DNA of 64,000 nt from Brevundimonas sp. Leaf363 (GTDB lineage: Bacteria > Pseudomonadota > Alphaproteobacteria > Caulobacterales > Caulobacteraceae), in NCBI RefSeq assembly GCF_001424025.1, contig NZ_LMPZ01000001.1, forward strand, positions 373,074 through 437,073. The letters are read 5' to 3'. The position numbers and the translations under genes are program-made. This document shows, in pieces, positions 48,465 through 61,177 of this stretch (position 1 is its first letter; every line of letters starts with the position of its first letter). The notes below the pieces were generated by a model, which saw nothing but the letters and a program-made list of their open reading frames with translations, ran no database searches and had not been told where the DNA came from.

Positions 48465-50239
48465 TGGCTGTCACCGGCGTTTCCGCCAACCGTCTCGAAC
48501 TGCTCCAGATCGCCGACGCCGTCGCGCGCGAGAAGAACATCGACAAGGAGATCGTCGTCGAGGCGATCGAGGAGGCGATCCAGAAGGGCGCCAAGTCGCG
48601 CTATGGCGCCCACCACGACATCCGCGCCAAGATCGACGTCAAGACCGGCGAGATGGCCCTGACCCGTCACGTCACCATCGTCGAGGACGACTGGCAGCCG
48701 GAAGACGAGCTGGAAGAGTTCAACGACAGCGCCATGGTGCGCCTGAAGGATGCGCTGAAGCGCGATCCGGAGGCCGTCGTCGGCAAAGAATACATCGAGG
48801 TCCTGCCGCCGTTCGAGTTCGGCCGCGTGCAGACCCAGATGGCCCGCCAGGTCGTGACCGGCAAGGTCCGCGACGCCGAGCGCGCCAATCAGTACGAAGA
48901 GTTCAAGGACCGCGTGGGCGAGATCGTCAACGGCACGGTCAAGCGCGTCGAATACGGCAACACCATCGTCGACCTGGGCCGGGGCGAGGGCGTCATGCGC
49001 CGCGACCAGTCCATCCCGCGCGAGCTGTTCAACATCGGCGACCGCATCCGCACCTACATCTATGACGTCCGCGCCGAGGCGAAGGGCCCGCAGGTCATGC
49101 TGAGCCGCGCCCACCCGGGCTTCATGGCCAAGCTGTTCGCGCAGGAAGTGCCCGAGGTTTACGACGGCGTGATCGAGATCCGCGCCGCCGCCCGCGACTC
49201 GGGCTCGCGCGCCAAGATGGCCGTGCTGTCGAACGACAACTCGATCGATCCCGTCGGCGCCTGCGTCGGCATGCGCGGCTCGCGCGTGCAGGCGGTCGTC
49301 GCCGAGCTGCAGGGCGAGAAGATCGACATCATCCAGTGGAATCCGGACGAGCCGACCTTCATCGTCAACGCCCTGGCCCCGGCCGAGGTGTCGAAGGTGG
49401 TGCTGGACGAAGAAGCGGGCCGCGTCGAAGTGGTCGTGCCGGACGAACAGCTGTCGCTGGCCATCGGCCGCCGCGGCCAGAACGTCCGCCTGGCCTCGCA
49501 GCTGACCGGCTGGCAGATCGACATCATCACCGAGGCGCAGGACAGCGAGCGTCGCCAGAAGGAATTCACCGAGCGCACCGTGCTGTTCCAGGAAGCCCTG
49601 GACGTCGATGAGGTGATCGCCCAGCTGCTGGTCACCGAAGGCTTCGCCACGGTGGAAGACCTGGCCTACGTCGAGCCGTACGAAATCTCGGACATCGAGG
49701 GCTTCGACGAGGAGACCGCCGAGGAACTGCAGGCCCGCGCCCGCGACTATCTGGACAAGCTGGCGGCCGCCCTGGACGCCAAGCGCGTCGAGCTGGGCGT
49801 CGAGGACGGCGTGATGGCGGTTCCGGGCGTGACCGGCGCTATCGCCGTGGCGCTGGGCGAAGGCGGCGTGAAGACGGTCGAGGACCTGGCCGACCTGGCC
49901 ACCGACGAGATCCGCGGCGGCTATGAAGTCAAGAACGGCGAACGCGTGAAGGTCCCTGGCGTGCTGGAGAGCTTCAACCTGGCGCAGGAAGACGCCGAGC
50001 TGCTGATCCTGCAGGCCCGCGTGGCCGCCGGCTGGATCGACGCTTCGGAACTGCCGCAGCCCGAGCCGGAGTACGAGGAAGAGGGCGAATACGCCGAGGG
50101 CGAGTACGACCCCGAGGCCGTCTTCGCCCAGAACCCGGACGCGAACGAGGGCCACGAGGGCCGCGAGCACGCGGACCTGCCGGCAGACAGCGATGCGGAG
50201 GTCTTCGGCGAAGACCTCGAAAAATCGCGCGACGCGTGA
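48464..50239 (+). CDS. nusA: Transcription termination/antitermination protein NusA
   Basis: 591 residues. NusA binds RNA polymerase and modulates pausing, termination and antitermination. The N-terminal polymerase-binding domain ([20 protein letters not shown]) is followed by S1 ([20 protein letters not shown]), KH1 and KH2 ([40 protein letters not shown]), then repeat domains and an acidic Glu/Asp/Tyr-rich tail, as in other alphaproteobacteria. The start overlaps the rimP stop. In other bacteria NusA autoregulates this operon through leader terminators, which fits the hairpin before rimP. Confidence 0.97.
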   Translation: MAVTGVSANRLELLQIADAVAREKNIDKEIVVEAIEEAIQKGAKSRYGAHHDIRAKIDVKTGEMALTRHVTIVEDDWQPEDELEEFNDSAMVRLKDALKRDPEAVVGKEYIEVLPPFEFGRVQTQMARQVVTGKVRDAERANQYEEFKDRVGEIVNGTVKRVEYGNTIVDLGRGEGVMRRDQSIPRELFNIGDRIRTYIYDVRAEAKGPQVMLSRAHPGFMAKLFAQEVPEVYDGVIEIRAAARDSGSRAKMAVLSNDNSIDPVGACVGMRGSRVQAVVAELQGEKIDIIQWNPDEPTFIVNALAPAEVSKVVLDEEAGRVEVVVPDEQLSLAIGRRGQNVRLASQLTGWQIDIITEAQDSERRQKEFTERTVLFQEALDVDEVIAQLLVTEGFATVEDLAYVEPYEISDIEGFDEETAEELQARARDYLDKLAAALDAKRVELGVEDGVMAVPGVTGAIAVALGEGGVKTVEDLADLATDEIRGGYEVKNGERVKVPGVLESFNLAQEDAELLILQARVAAGWIDASELPQPEPEYEEEGEYAEGEYDPEAVFAQNPDANEGHEGREHADLPADSDAEVFGEDLEKSRDA

Positions 50240-50257
50240 TGGGAGCCCGGACCGTTC

Positions 50258-50989
50258 ATGGGGTTGGCCGAGGCGACGCAGGATAGAGAACGCCGGGATT
50301 TGGTCACGCGCCAGGTCATGGATGAATCTCGCCTGATCCGCTTCGTCGCCGCCCCGGACGGTTCGGTCGCGCCCGACCTGGGCCGGCGTCTGCCGGGCCG
50401 GGGGATGTGGGTCGCCGCTGATCGCGCCTCGATCGCGACGGCGGCCGCCAAGAACCTGTTCTCGCGGGCCGCCAAGGCGCCGCTGAAGCCGGCGGCCGAC
50501 CTGTCGGACATCGTCGAGCAGCTGCTGTTCCGGCGCTGTCTGGACCAGCTGGGTCTTGCCCGGCGCGAAGGCGTGCTTATCTCTGGGTTCGAGAAGGTCG
50601 CCGCGTCGCTGAGGAGCGGACGCACGGCCTGGCTGATCGAGGCGGCGGACGGGTCCGCCGACGGTCGCGGCAAACTTATGGCCCTTGCGAAACACCAGTC
50701 GCCGCCCCCGAAGGTGTGCGGTCTGTTCTCGGCGGACGATTTGAGTTTGGCCCTTGGGCTGGAAAATGCGATACACGCCGTCCTGCCCGTGGGCGGGCGA
50801 GCCGATCGGTGGACCGTGGAGGTCGAGCGACTGGCGGGATTTCGACCGCTCCGTCCCCCCGAATGGGGCCAGGATACGCCCAGGGGCGGTTCGGGCGCCG
50901 ACGCCGGGAGCGGGTCAGACGAGACCCCTGAGGCAGGATCCGGCGACGGGTCCGAACGAGTTTACGACGGGCGCGACCCCGCTTCCTGA
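50258..50989 (+). CDS. YlxR-family RNA-binding protein with L7Ae-like domain
   Basis: 243 residues. The first 90 match YlxR/DUF448 (TRQVMDESRLIRFVAAPDGS; LGRRLPGRGMWVAADRASI), although the usual leading RRC-type Cys motif is replaced. Residues about 95-195 are L7Ae-like (LGLARREGVLISGFEKVAAS; LSLALGLENAIHAVL). The last 45 are low-complexity Gly/Ser/Asp. It lies between nusA and infB, its conserved position. Probably binds RNA or RNase P RNA; the exact role is unsettled. Confidence 0.88.
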   Translation: MGLAEATQDRERRDLVTRQVMDESRLIRFVAAPDGSVAPDLGRRLPGRGMWVAADRASIATAAAKNLFSRAAKAPLKPAADLSDIVEQLLFRRCLDQLGLARREGVLISGFEKVAASLRSGRTAWLIEAADGSADGRGKLMALAKHQSPPPKVCGLFSADDLSLALGLENAIHAVLPVGGRADRWTVEVERLAGFRPLRPPEWGQDTPRGGSGADAGSGSDETPEAGSGDGSERVYDGRDPAS

Positions 50990-51065
50990 GCGAAGCGGAG
51001 CCGCGCGCCGGCTTTTTGTGTTTGAGGCGGGTGTGGTTTCGGCCACGCCGTAATGAAGCGACCGG

Positions 51066-54104
<3,039 letters not shown>

Positions 54105-54162
54105 TCCGCGGGCGCCGGGCTCTTGCCTGAAAGAAGCCACGAAAGCTGAGCAAGGGCCGGGC

Positions 54163-54696
54163 ATGCATCGCATCCCGGCCCTTTTTCTTGTCCTGATCGG
54201 TCTGATGGCCGCCGCCCCGCACGCACGGGCGGAGACACGGTTCCTGGCCTTCGACGCCAGCGACCGCGTCACGCGCGCCCTGACCAACGGCGTCACGCTG
54301 GAGGTCGAGCAGAGCCTGCTGGGCGGCATGAGGGTGCAGGGGCTGGCCTCTACGACCCAGCGCGGCTCGGCGCGGTTCCGCTCAGGCGGGCCACAGGGCG
54401 CGCGGTCGCTGCTGCCGGAGGGCGCACGGGGCGACGCCCTCTACCAGGTCTCGAGCGAAGGCGACGGCCGGGGGCTGGCCCGCGCGCTGTGTCCCGGCGC
54501 CGACGACGCCTGGCTGGCCATCAGCCGCATCCGGCTGGGCCGGCCCATGACGATGCAGGCGGTGGGCCGCTGGGCCGACGGCCAGTACCGTCACTGCGTG
54601 GCCCTGAGCTACGACTGGCGCGGCGAGTGGGCCGTCCCGCCCCGACGCGACCCCGGCGCCACGCCGGACACGCCTTCCACCCCCCTGACGCGATAG
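54163..54696 (+). CDS. Exported protein, unknown
   Basis: 177 residues. A signal peptide ends ARA (about residue 23). No family recognised. The mature part has ETRFLAFDASDRVTRALTNG and two Cys (LCPGADD, RHCVALSYDW) that could form a disulfide, and it ends in a Pro/Thr-rich tail. It begins 58 bases after infB, on the same strand, first of three envelope genes inside the infB-rbfA interval. Confidence 0.75.
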   Translation: MHRIPALFLVLIGLMAAAPHARAETRFLAFDASDRVTRALTNGVTLEVEQSLLGGMRVQGLASTTQRGSARFRSGGPQGARSLLPEGARGDALYQVSSEGDGRGLARALCPGADDAWLAISRIRLGRPMTMQAVGRWADGQYRHCVALSYDWRGEWAVPPRRDPGATPDTPSTPLTR

Positions 54697-54735
54697 CGGT
54701 CGACTCTCCTCCGGCGGCGCCGGTATCGTGGGTTC

Positions 54736-55416
54736 GTGACCGTCACGACCCTCGCCGATGGAAGACCCAGCCGCCGCCCCCGCCGCTCGAACGGGCTGTG
54801 GGCGATGCTGGTCGTCATGATCCTGGTGGTGGGGGGCGGCGTCGGCTTCGCCGTCTGGCAGCCGGTCGCCGCCCACCGGGCGTGGACAGCCACGGTGGCG
54901 GGCGCAGCCCAGGCCTGGAGCGTCGGGCGCGCCTGGTCCGGCGTCGCCGTCCGCTGGGGCGGGCGCCAGGTCGACCACGTCCAAGCCCGTTTCGCCCCGC
55001 CGCCGATGGGGCCGGACGTCATGCTGGACGGCGCCTATGACCCGGCGGACGACGCCGCGCGCGACATAGGCGCGATCGGCTTCGAAGGCGCGAGCCTGAC
55101 GATCGGTGAGACCGCCGTGATCCGGACCCGGCCCGGCGCGATCGTCACCGGCGCTGACCGGATGTCATTGCGCCAGACGTGGTCCGAGGCGCTGAAAGGC
55201 GGCTCGGCCGAACAGATCGAGGTGCGGCAGGTCGCGTCGGACAAGGCGGAGGCGCCCGCGCCGACCGCGCTGTGCGACGGCCAGCCGGTGGGCTGGATCG
55301 CCCTGCAGCCGCGCGGCCGGGCCCTGACGGTGGCGGCGTTCGGCGTCGGCGAACGGCCGGGCCCCGACATGACCGGCGCCGACCTGTGCGGCGTCTGGCG
55401 TTACGCCAAGCGGTGA
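54736..55416 (+). CDS. Membrane-anchored protein, unknown
   Basis: 226 residues from a GTG start. One membrane segment at about 21-41 (LWAMLVVMILVVGGGVGFAV) would leave the rest in the periplasm. The mature part has LDGAYDPADDAARDIGAIGF, GAIVTGADRMSLRQTWSEAL and two Cys (ALCDGQPVGW, ADLCGVWRY). Its stop overlaps the GTG of the next gene (GTGA). No family recognised. Confidence 0.75.
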   Translation: MTVTTLADGRPSRRPRRSNGLWAMLVVMILVVGGGVGFAVWQPVAAHRAWTATVAGAAQAWSVGRAWSGVAVRWGGRQVDHVQARFAPPPMGPDVMLDGAYDPADDAARDIGAIGFEGASLTIGETAVIRTRPGAIVTGADRMSLRQTWSEALKGGSAEQIEVRQVASDKAEAPAPTALCDGQPVGWIALQPRGRALTVAAFGVGERPGPDMTGADLCGVWRYAKR

Positions 55417-56081
55417 CCCGCGCCCTGATGATCGTCGCCGCCGTGGCCGCGGGCGCCGGCTGTTGGACGTGGACGAAGCCGGGCGCGCCGGATCGGGGGA
55501 CCGAACCGCCCGTCGCCACCCTGCTGGTGCTGGACAACGGCTTCCATACCGACATCGCCCTGCCGCGCGCGGCCCTGATCGAGGGGACCGGGCCGCTGGC
55601 CGAGGCGGCGCGCGCTTTGCCGCCCGGCGACTGGGTCCGCATCGGCTGGGGCGACGCCGTCTTCTACGTCGACCAGACCCCGATCGCCGACCGCATCCCG
55701 GACGGTGCGCGGGCCTTCTTCATGCCGGGCAACCGGTCGGTGGTGATGCTGGACCCGGTGCAATCCGATCCGGCGACCTCCACCGGCGAGGAGGCGCACG
55801 TCGCCGTGCCCCTGTCGGCTTCGGCGCTGGCGTCGCTGAGGGCGCGGGTCGAGGGGGCCATGTTCCTGAAGGACGGGCGCGCCGTCATCGCCGCCCAGCG
55901 TCCCGGCGACGATGCGCGGTTTTACGCCAGCACCGAGACCTTCTGGGTCGGCCATCTGTGCAATCACTGGACGGCGGGCCTGTTGAACGCCGCCGGAATA
56001 CCGATCCAGCCGGTGCGGGCGATCACCTCCGGCGGGGTGATGAAGGCCGCCGAACTGGACTTTTCAGCCCCTCACGCCTAG
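55413..56081 (+). CDS. DUF2459 (TIGR02117) family lipoprotein
   Basis: 222 residues. A short hydrophobic start ends with GAGC (Cys17), consistent with a lipoprotein. The body has the DUF2459 features LVLDNGFHTDIALPRAAL, WVRIGWGDAVFYVDQTP and TFWVGHLCNHWTAGLLNAAG; the last resembles a papain-like Cys/His arrangement, so a hydrolase role is possible but unproven. Start is the GTG overlapping the previous gene. It precedes rbfA by 13 bases. Confidence 0.82.
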   Translation: MTRALMIVAAVAAGAGCWTWTKPGAPDRGTEPPVATLLVLDNGFHTDIALPRAALIEGTGPLAEAARALPPGDWVRIGWGDAVFYVDQTPIADRIPDGARAFFMPGNRSVVMLDPVQSDPATSTGEEAHVAVPLSASALASLRARVEGAMFLKDGRAVIAAQRPGDDARFYASTETFWVGHLCNHWTAGLLNAAGIPIQPVRAITSGGVMKAAELDFSAPHA

Positions 56082-56094
56082 ACCGCGCGGCCTC

Positions 56095-56535
56095 ATGGCT
56101 CGCAAACAGCACACCCGTAACGCCTCCGGTCCCGCCGGCCCCTCGCAGCGCCAGTTGCGCGCCGGCGAACTGGTGCGGCACGCCCTGGTGGACATCCTGC
56201 GCGAGGAGGAGATCCACGACGAGGCCCTGCTGGGCGTGTCGGTGACCGTGACCGAGGTGCGGATGAGCCCGGACCTGAAGCACGCCACCTGTTTCGTCGA
56301 ACCGCTGGGGGCCGGGGTCGATACGGCGGACACGGCCGGTCACGAGAGCGAAATCATCAAGGCGTTGAACAACCACGCCAAGTTCCTGCGCGGCCAGCTG
56401 GGCCGGCGCATGGACATGAAGTTCACCCCGGACCTGCGCTTCCGCCACGACGAGAGCTTTGACGCCGCCAGCCATATCGACCGGCTGCTGGACGACCCGC
56501 GCGTGCGGGCGGACCTGGGGCGGGATGATGACTGA
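56095..56535 (+). CDS. rbfA: 30S ribosome-binding factor A
   Basis: 146 residues. This KH-fold factor matures the 16S rRNA 5' end and helps cold adaptation. Visible: QRQLRAGELVRHALVDILRE, VTVTEVRMSPDLKHATCFVE and LRGQLGRRMDMKFTPDLRFR with DESFDAASHIDRLL. It lies upstream of truB as in most proteobacteria, but a 150-base palindromic element has come between them. Confidence 0.95.
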   Translation: MARKQHTRNASGPAGPSQRQLRAGELVRHALVDILREEEIHDEALLGVSVTVTEVRMSPDLKHATCFVEPLGAGVDTADTAGHESEIIKALNNHAKFLRGQLGRRMDMKFTPDLRFRHDESFDAASHIDRLLDDPRVRADLGRDDD

Positions 56536-56537
56536 GG

Positions 56538-56687
56538 CCCTTCTCCCCTGGGGGGAGAAGGTGGGCGCCGGAGGCGCTCGGATGAGGGGATGGCTTGCCT
56601 CATTCGCGACGTTGGCGACGAGGCTGGCGGCCCCCTCATCCGTCATGCTTCGCATGCCACCTTCTCCCCCGAGGGGAGAAGGTCGGT
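56538..56687. repeat. Long palindromic element, CTTCTCCCC/GGGGAGAAG type
   Basis: About 150 bases. It begins CCTTCTCCCCTGGGGGGAGA and ends CCTTCTCCCCCGAGGGGAGA, each end a hairpin, with a GGATGAGGGG / CCCCTCATCC pair inside. It starts two bases after the rbfA stop and ends next to the truB ATG. It looks inserted within the operon. Confidence 0.88.
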
Positions 56688-56688
56688 A

Positions 56689-57621
56689 ATGGGCCGTCGC
56701 AAGAGCGGCCAGGCGATCAGCGGCTGGGTCTGTCTGGACAAGCCGCTGGGCATGGGGTCGACCCAGGCGGTGTCGGCCGTCCGCCGGCTGTTCGACGCTA
56801 ACAAGGCCGGGCATGCGGGGACGCTGGACCCGCTGGCGTCGGGCATCCTGCCCATCGCCCTGGGCGAGGCCACCAAGACCGTCGCCTTCATGATGGAGGC
56901 GAGGAAGGCCTATCGCTTCACCATTGAGTGGGGCGTCTCGACCGACAGCGTCGACAAGGAAGGCGCCGAGATCGGCCGCTCGGACGTGCGGCCGTCGGTG
57001 GAACAGGTGCGCGCCGCCCTGCCGGCCTTCGTGGGGGAGATCCAGCAGACCCCGCCCCGGTTCAGCGCCATCAAGGTGGACGGCCAGCGCGCCTATGACC
57101 TGGCGCGCGACGGGGTCGAGTTCGAGCTGGCGAGCCGACCGGTGACCATCCACTCGGCCGAGGTGACGGACGCGCCGGATGTGGACCACGTCGAGATCAC
57201 GATCCACACCGGCAAGGGCGTCTATGTCCGCTCGCTGGCGCGCGACCTGGCGCTGACCCTGGGCGCGGAGGGGCATGTCTCGGCCCTGCGACGGCTGCGG
57301 GTCGGGCCGTTTTCGACCGAGAACAGCGTGACGCTGGATTTCCTGACCGATCTGGTGCATAGGAGCGCCGCCTCGGAAGGCTTGCTTCCCGTCGCGATCG
57401 CCCTGGACGACATCCCGGAGCTGGCCGTGACGACCGAAGACGCCTTCTCGCTTCGGCAGGGACGACCGATCGTTCTGATCCCCCGTCAGGTCGAGACGCT
57501 GATGAGCCGCCTTCGGGAGGGCTCGACAACCGTTTCGGCCTTCCAGGGCCAGACCCTCGTCGCTCTCGGTCAGGTGCGGGCCGGTCGGTATGAACCCGAT
57601 CGCATCTTCAACCTCCCATAA
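56689..57621 (+). CDS. truB: tRNA pseudouridine(55) synthase TruB
   Basis: 310 residues. It makes pseudouridine 55 in the T-loop of tRNA. The catalytic motif is KAGHAGTLDPLASGILPIAL (Asp47), followed by YRFTIEWGVSTDSVDKEG, GEIQQTPPRFSAIKVDGQRA and YVRSLARDLA. The ATG at 56689 uses AGAAGG as ribosome site, which is the end of the palindromic element. The frame is open through that element to 56590; that part is not TruB sequence. rpsO follows 12 bases on. Confidence 0.95.
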   Translation: MGRRKSGQAISGWVCLDKPLGMGSTQAVSAVRRLFDANKAGHAGTLDPLASGILPIALGEATKTVAFMMEARKAYRFTIEWGVSTDSVDKEGAEIGRSDVRPSVEQVRAALPAFVGEIQQTPPRFSAIKVDGQRAYDLARDGVEFELASRPVTIHSAEVTDAPDVDHVEITIHTGKGVYVRSLARDLALTLGAEGHVSALRRLRVGPFSTENSVTLDFLTDLVHRSAASEGLLPVAIALDDIPELAVTTEDAFSLRQGRPIVLIPRQVETLMSRLREGSTTVSAFQGQTLVALGQVRAGRYEPDRIFNLP

Positions 57622-57633
57622 TGGAGCACACCG

Positions 57634-57903
57634 ATGTCGATTACGCCTGAGCGTAAGTCTGAGGTCATCAACGACAACGCCCGCACCGCGGGCGACACCG
57701 GCTCGGCCGAGGTCCAGGTCGCGATCCTGTCGGAACGCATCGCCAACCTGACCGAGCACTTCAAGACCCACAAGAAGGACAACCACTCGCGCCGCGGCCT
57801 GCTCAAGATGGTCTCGCAGCGTCGTCGCCTTCTTGACCACCTGGTGAAGGTCGATCGCGAGCGTTACACCGCTCTGATCACCAAGCTGAACCTGCGCCGC
57901 TAG
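57634..57903 (+). CDS. rpsO: 30S ribosomal protein S15
   Basis: 89 residues: [60 protein letters not shown] and [16 protein letters not shown], all S15 hallmarks. It binds the central domain of 16S rRNA. It is downstream of truB and upstream of pnp, the standard order. A hairpin follows the stop. Confidence 0.98.
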   Translation: MSITPERKSEVINDNARTAGDTGSAEVQVAILSERIANLTEHFKTHKKDNHSRRGLLKMVSQRRRLLDHLVKVDRERYTALITKLNLRR

Positions 57904-57926
57904 GCGTCGGATCGACGGAAGATTTC

Positions 57927-57954
57927 GAGGCGCGGGCCATGTCCGCGCCTCTTT
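57927..57954 (+). terminator. Hairpin between rpsO and pnp
   Basis: Perfect 9-base stem GAGGCGCGG / CCGCGCCTC with a 7-base loop and TTT. The T run is short, so it may be a partial terminator or a processing site for the rpsO-pnp transcript, as known in enterobacteria. Confidence 0.65.
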
Positions 57955-58148
57955 CCGTACCTAAGCGACCGGCGCGCCGCCGTTGTATCTCGGCGCAGAC
58001 GCGAGGGCTGGATACCGGTCCTCTTTGAACTCCCGGATCGATCGCGATGGCGCGGCGATCCATGGACCGAAGGACTGAACGCCCGACGCTCCGCCCCACT
58101 GATGGGACCCCGGCTGGAATACGCCCGCCGGGATACGAAAGACGAAAT

Positions 58149-60389
58149 ATGTTCGATATCAAACGCAAGACGATCGACTGGGCCGGCCGCCCGCTGACGC
58201 TGGAAACGGGCCGCATCGCCCGTCAGGCCGACGGCGCCGTCCTGGCCACCTATGGCGAGACCGTCGTCCTGGCCACCGTCGTCTATGGTCGCGCGCCCAA
58301 GCCGGGCCTGGATTTCTTCCCGCTGACCGTCAACTACCAGGAAAAGACCTTCGCGGCCGGCAAGATCCCGGGCGGCTACTTCAAGCGTGAAGGCCGTCCG
58401 ACCGAGAAGGAGACCCTGGTCTCCCGCCTGATCGACCGCCCGATCCGCCCGCTGTTCGTCAAGGGCTTCAAGAACGAGACCCAGGTCGTCATCACCGTGC
58501 TGCAGCACGACATGGAGAACGACCCCGACATCGTCGGCATGGTCGCCACCTCCGCCGCCCTGACGATCTCGGGCGTGCCCTTCATGGGCCCGATCGGCGC
58601 CGCGCGCGTCGGCTACATCGACGGCGAATACGTGCTGAACCCGACGCTGGACCAACTGCCCGAGTCGCAGCTGGACCTGGTCGTCGCCGGCACCCAGGAC
58701 GCCCTGATGATGGTCGAATCCGAAGCCAAGGAGCTGTCGGAAGAGATCATGCTGAACGCCCTGATGTTCGCGCATCGCGGCATGCAGCCGGTGATCGACG
58801 CCATCATCGAACTGGCCGAACACGCCGCCAAGGAGCCGTTCGACTTCCAGGCCGAGGATCACTCGGACGTCGTCACGCAGATCCAGTCGCTGGTCGGCGA
58901 GGACATCAAGGCCGCCTACACCCACGTCGCCAAGCACGCGCGTCATGAAGCCGTCGGCGCCGCCAAGAAGAAGGCCTCGGCCGCGCTGGTGAAGACCGAC
59001 GAGAACCCGGATGGCGTGGACAGCGCCAAGTTCGGCACGGCCTTCAAGGAATGCGAAGCCCACGTCCTGCGTCGCGACATCATCGACAACGGTCACCGCG
59101 TCGACGGCCGCGCCCTGGACAAGGTCCGCTCGATCGTCTCGGAAGTCGGCGTCTTCCCGCGCACCCACGGTTCGGCCCTGTTCACCCGCGGTGAAACCCA
59201 GGCCATCGTCGTCGCCACCCTGGGCACCGGCGAGGACGAACAGTACGTCGACGCGCTGTCGGGGACGTACAAGGAGAAGTTCCTCCTGCACTACAACTTC
59301 CCTCCCTATTCGGTCGGTGAGACCGGCCGTATGGGCGGCGCGGGCCGTCGGGAAATCGGTCACGGCAAGCTGGCGTGGCGGGCGATCCGTCCGATGCTGC
59401 CGTCGTCGGAAGACTTCCCCTACACGATCCGTCTGGTGTCGGAGATCACCGAGTCCAACGGTTCGTCCTCGATGGCCACGGTCTGTGGTTCGTCGCTGGC
59501 GCTGATGGATGCGGGCGTGCCGCTGGTTCGTCCGGTCTCGGGCATCGCCATGGGCCTGATCCTGGAGCCGTCGGGCGAGTTCGCCATCCTGTCCGACATC
59601 CTGGGTGACGAAGATCACCTGGGCGACATGGACTTTAAGGTGGCCGGCACGCGCGAAGGCATCACCTCGCTGCAGATGGACATCAAGGTCGCGGGCATCA
59701 CCGAAGAGATCATGCGCAAGGCGATCGCCCAGGCTTCGGCCGGCCGCCTGCACATCCTCGACGAGATGGACAAGGCCATCGACGGCGCCCGCACCGAGCT
59801 GGGCGAGTTCGCGCCCAAGATCGAGTCGATCAAGGTTCCGACCGACAAGATCCGCGACATCATCGGCACCGGCGGCAAGATCATCCGCGAGATCGTCGAA
59901 AAGACCGGCGCCAAGATCAACATCGAGGACGACGGCACGGTGAAGATCGCCGCCAGCGACCAGGAGAAGATCGACGCCGCCAAGAACTGGATCTCGTCGA
60001 TCGTGTCCGAGCCCGAGCAAGGCACGATCTACTCGGGCAAGGTCGTGAAGGTCGTCGATTTCGGCGCCTTCGTGAACTTCTTCGGCGCCAAGGACGGCCT
60101 GGTCCACGTGTCGCAGATCGCCCTGGAACGCGTCGCCAACCCGGCCGACGTCCTGACCGAAGGCCAAGAGGTCAAGGTCAAGTTCCTGGGCATGGACGAT
60201 CGCGGCAAGACCAAACTGTCGATGAAGGTCGTCGATCAGGCCACGGGTGAAGACCTGACGGACAAGATCAACGCCGAGCGCGCCGAACGCGGCGAAGCCC
60301 CGATGTCGGAAGACACCGGTGGCCGTCCGAAGCGTGAAGGCGGTGGCGGTGATCGCGGCGGCGACCGCGGCCGTCGTCGTCGCGACTAA
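58149..60389 (+). CDS. pnp: Polynucleotide phosphorylase
   Basis: 746 residues. This 3'-5' phosphorolytic exoribonuclease works in RNA turnover. First RNase PH domain from residue 10 ([40 protein letters not shown]), helical linker, second RNase PH domain ([19 protein letters not shown] [37 protein letters not shown]), KH ([20 protein letters not shown]), S1 ([20 protein letters not shown]), and a Gly/Arg-rich tail that may bind RNA or RNase E. I start at the ATG at 58149; the frame upstream to 58047 is leader. Confidence 0.98.
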   Translation: MFDIKRKTIDWAGRPLTLETGRIARQADGAVLATYGETVVLATVVYGRAPKPGLDFFPLTVNYQEKTFAAGKIPGGYFKREGRPTEKETLVSRLIDRPIRPLFVKGFKNETQVVITVLQHDMENDPDIVGMVATSAALTISGVPFMGPIGAARVGYIDGEYVLNPTLDQLPESQLDLVVAGTQDALMMVESEAKELSEEIMLNALMFAHRGMQPVIDAIIELAEHAAKEPFDFQAEDHSDVVTQIQSLVGEDIKAAYTHVAKHARHEAVGAAKKKASAALVKTDENPDGVDSAKFGTAFKECEAHVLRRDIIDNGHRVDGRALDKVRSIVSEVGVFPRTHGSALFTRGETQAIVVATLGTGEDEQYVDALSGTYKEKFLLHYNFPPYSVGETGRMGGAGRREIGHGKLAWRAIRPMLPSSEDFPYTIRLVSEITESNGSSSMATVCGSSLALMDAGVPLVRPVSGIAMGLILEPSGEFAILSDILGDEDHLGDMDFKVAGTREGITSLQMDIKVAGITEEIMRKAIAQASAGRLHILDEMDKAIDGARTELGEFAPKIESIKVPTDKIRDIIGTGGKIIREIVEKTGAKINIEDDGTVKIAASDQEKIDAAKNWISSIVSEPEQGTIYSGKVVKVVDFGAFVNFFGAKDGLVHVSQIALERVANPADVLTEGQEVKVKFLGMDDRGKTKLSMKVVDQATGEDLTDKINAERAERGEAPMSEDTGGRPKREGGGGDRGGDRGRRRRD

Positions 60390-60412
60390 GCGCTGACGGT
60401 TTGAGTTGAAGG

Positions 60413-60448
60413 AGGCCCCGCCGGAAACGGCGGGGCCTTTTTCGTTTT
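60413..60448 (+). terminator. Intrinsic terminator of pnp
   Basis: Perfect 11-base stem AGGCCCCGCCG / CGGCGGGGCCT with a GAAA tetraloop and a T-rich tail, 24 bases after the pnp stop. It ends the long rimP-to-pnp region. Confidence 0.95.
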
Positions 60449-60456
60449 GGCATTGT

Positions 60457-60632
60457 GTCCCTCTCCCAGAGGGAGAGGGCTTGAGCGCCTGAGCGCGCAG
60501 CGATCAGTCTTGCGCGAAAGGGTGAGGGGAGCGCCACATCCTGTTGGCCGTCCATCCCTCACCCTTTCGGCTTGGCCAATCGCCTTCGGCTCTTGGAGCC
60601 TCAAGCCCTCTCCCTCTGGGAGAGGGATCAAA
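60457..60632. repeat. Long palindromic element, CTCTCCC/GGGAGAG type, copy 2
   Basis: Inverted relative to 23349-23522 and nearly the same in sequence: CCCTCTCCCAGAGGGAGAGG at one end, GCCTCAAGCCCTCTCCCTCT at the other, with AAAGGGTGAGGGG / CCCTCACCCTTTC inside. It lies between pnp and the convergent lipoprotein gene. Confidence 0.88.
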
Positions 60633-60641
60633 TGAGCTGTT

Positions 60642-61127
60642 TCAGCGCGCGCAGACCCGGACGCGGGCGTTGGTCCAGCAGCCGTCCTGCAGCGTGACTT
60701 CGCCCAGTGCATCCCAGGCGTGGGTGTCGTCCGGATCCTGGTTCCAGCTGGCGTCCGCGACGCCCGGTCGGGTGACGGAGACGACGGCGAAGTGGGACCG
60801 GGCGGGCTTGCCGTGGGTCCAGGTGTTCAGCGTCAGGCCGCCGTCGCCCATGGGATAGACCCAGCAGCGTCCCTCCACCTGTGCGACCTCGTCCACGACC
60901 AGCAGGCAGTCGCGCTGGACCTCGGCGAGTGAGGCCGACGCGGGCGCGGGGGCTGGCACGGGAACTGGGGCAGGGGCGGGTACGGGAAGGGGCGTCGGCG
61001 CCTCGGCGGGCGGCGGGGGATCGCCGGGCTGTGGCGCTGCCGGCGGCGATCCGCAGGCGGCGAGGCTCAGCGACAGGACCGCAAGGGCGGACCAGGCGGC
61101 CGGGGGCGAGGGGCGAAGGCGGGTCAT
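60642..61127 (-). CDS. Small proline-rich lipoprotein, unknown
   Basis: 161 residues from the ATG at 61127 (GGAG upstream). Lipobox SLAAC with Cys25, then about 45 residues of Pro/Ala (PLPVPAPAPVPVPAPAPAS) likely to span peptidoglycan or extend the domain, and an 85-residue domain with four Cys (RDCLLVV, GRCWVYPMGD, DGCWTNARVRVCAR). No family recognised. It probably sits in the envelope. The next lipoprotein gene upstream is 50 bases away, with a terminator between. Confidence 0.78.
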   Translation of the reverse strand: MTRLRPSPPAAWSALAVLSLSLAACGSPPAAPQPGDPPPPAEAPTPLPVPAPAPVPVPAPAPASASLAEVQRDCLLVVDEVAQVEGRCWVYPMGDGGLTLNTWTHGKPARSHFAVVSVTRPGVADASWNQDPDDTHAWDALGEVTLQDGCWTNARVRVCAR

Positions 61128-61148
61128 GGGCGCTCCTTTCGATGAAAG

Positions 61149-61173
61149 GAAAACGCCCGGCCGTTCGGTCGGG
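61149..61173 (-). terminator. Intrinsic terminator after the small lipoprotein gene
   Basis: On the minus strand CCCGACCG pairs with CGGCCGGG (one mismatch) and is followed by CGTTTTCC. It starts five bases after the stop at 61178. Confidence 0.65.
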
Positions 61174-61177
61174 TCCG

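Noticed and set aside
48389..50776. 795-residue minus-strand frame opposite nusA
   Set aside because: Shadow frame; NusA domains are plain on the other strand.
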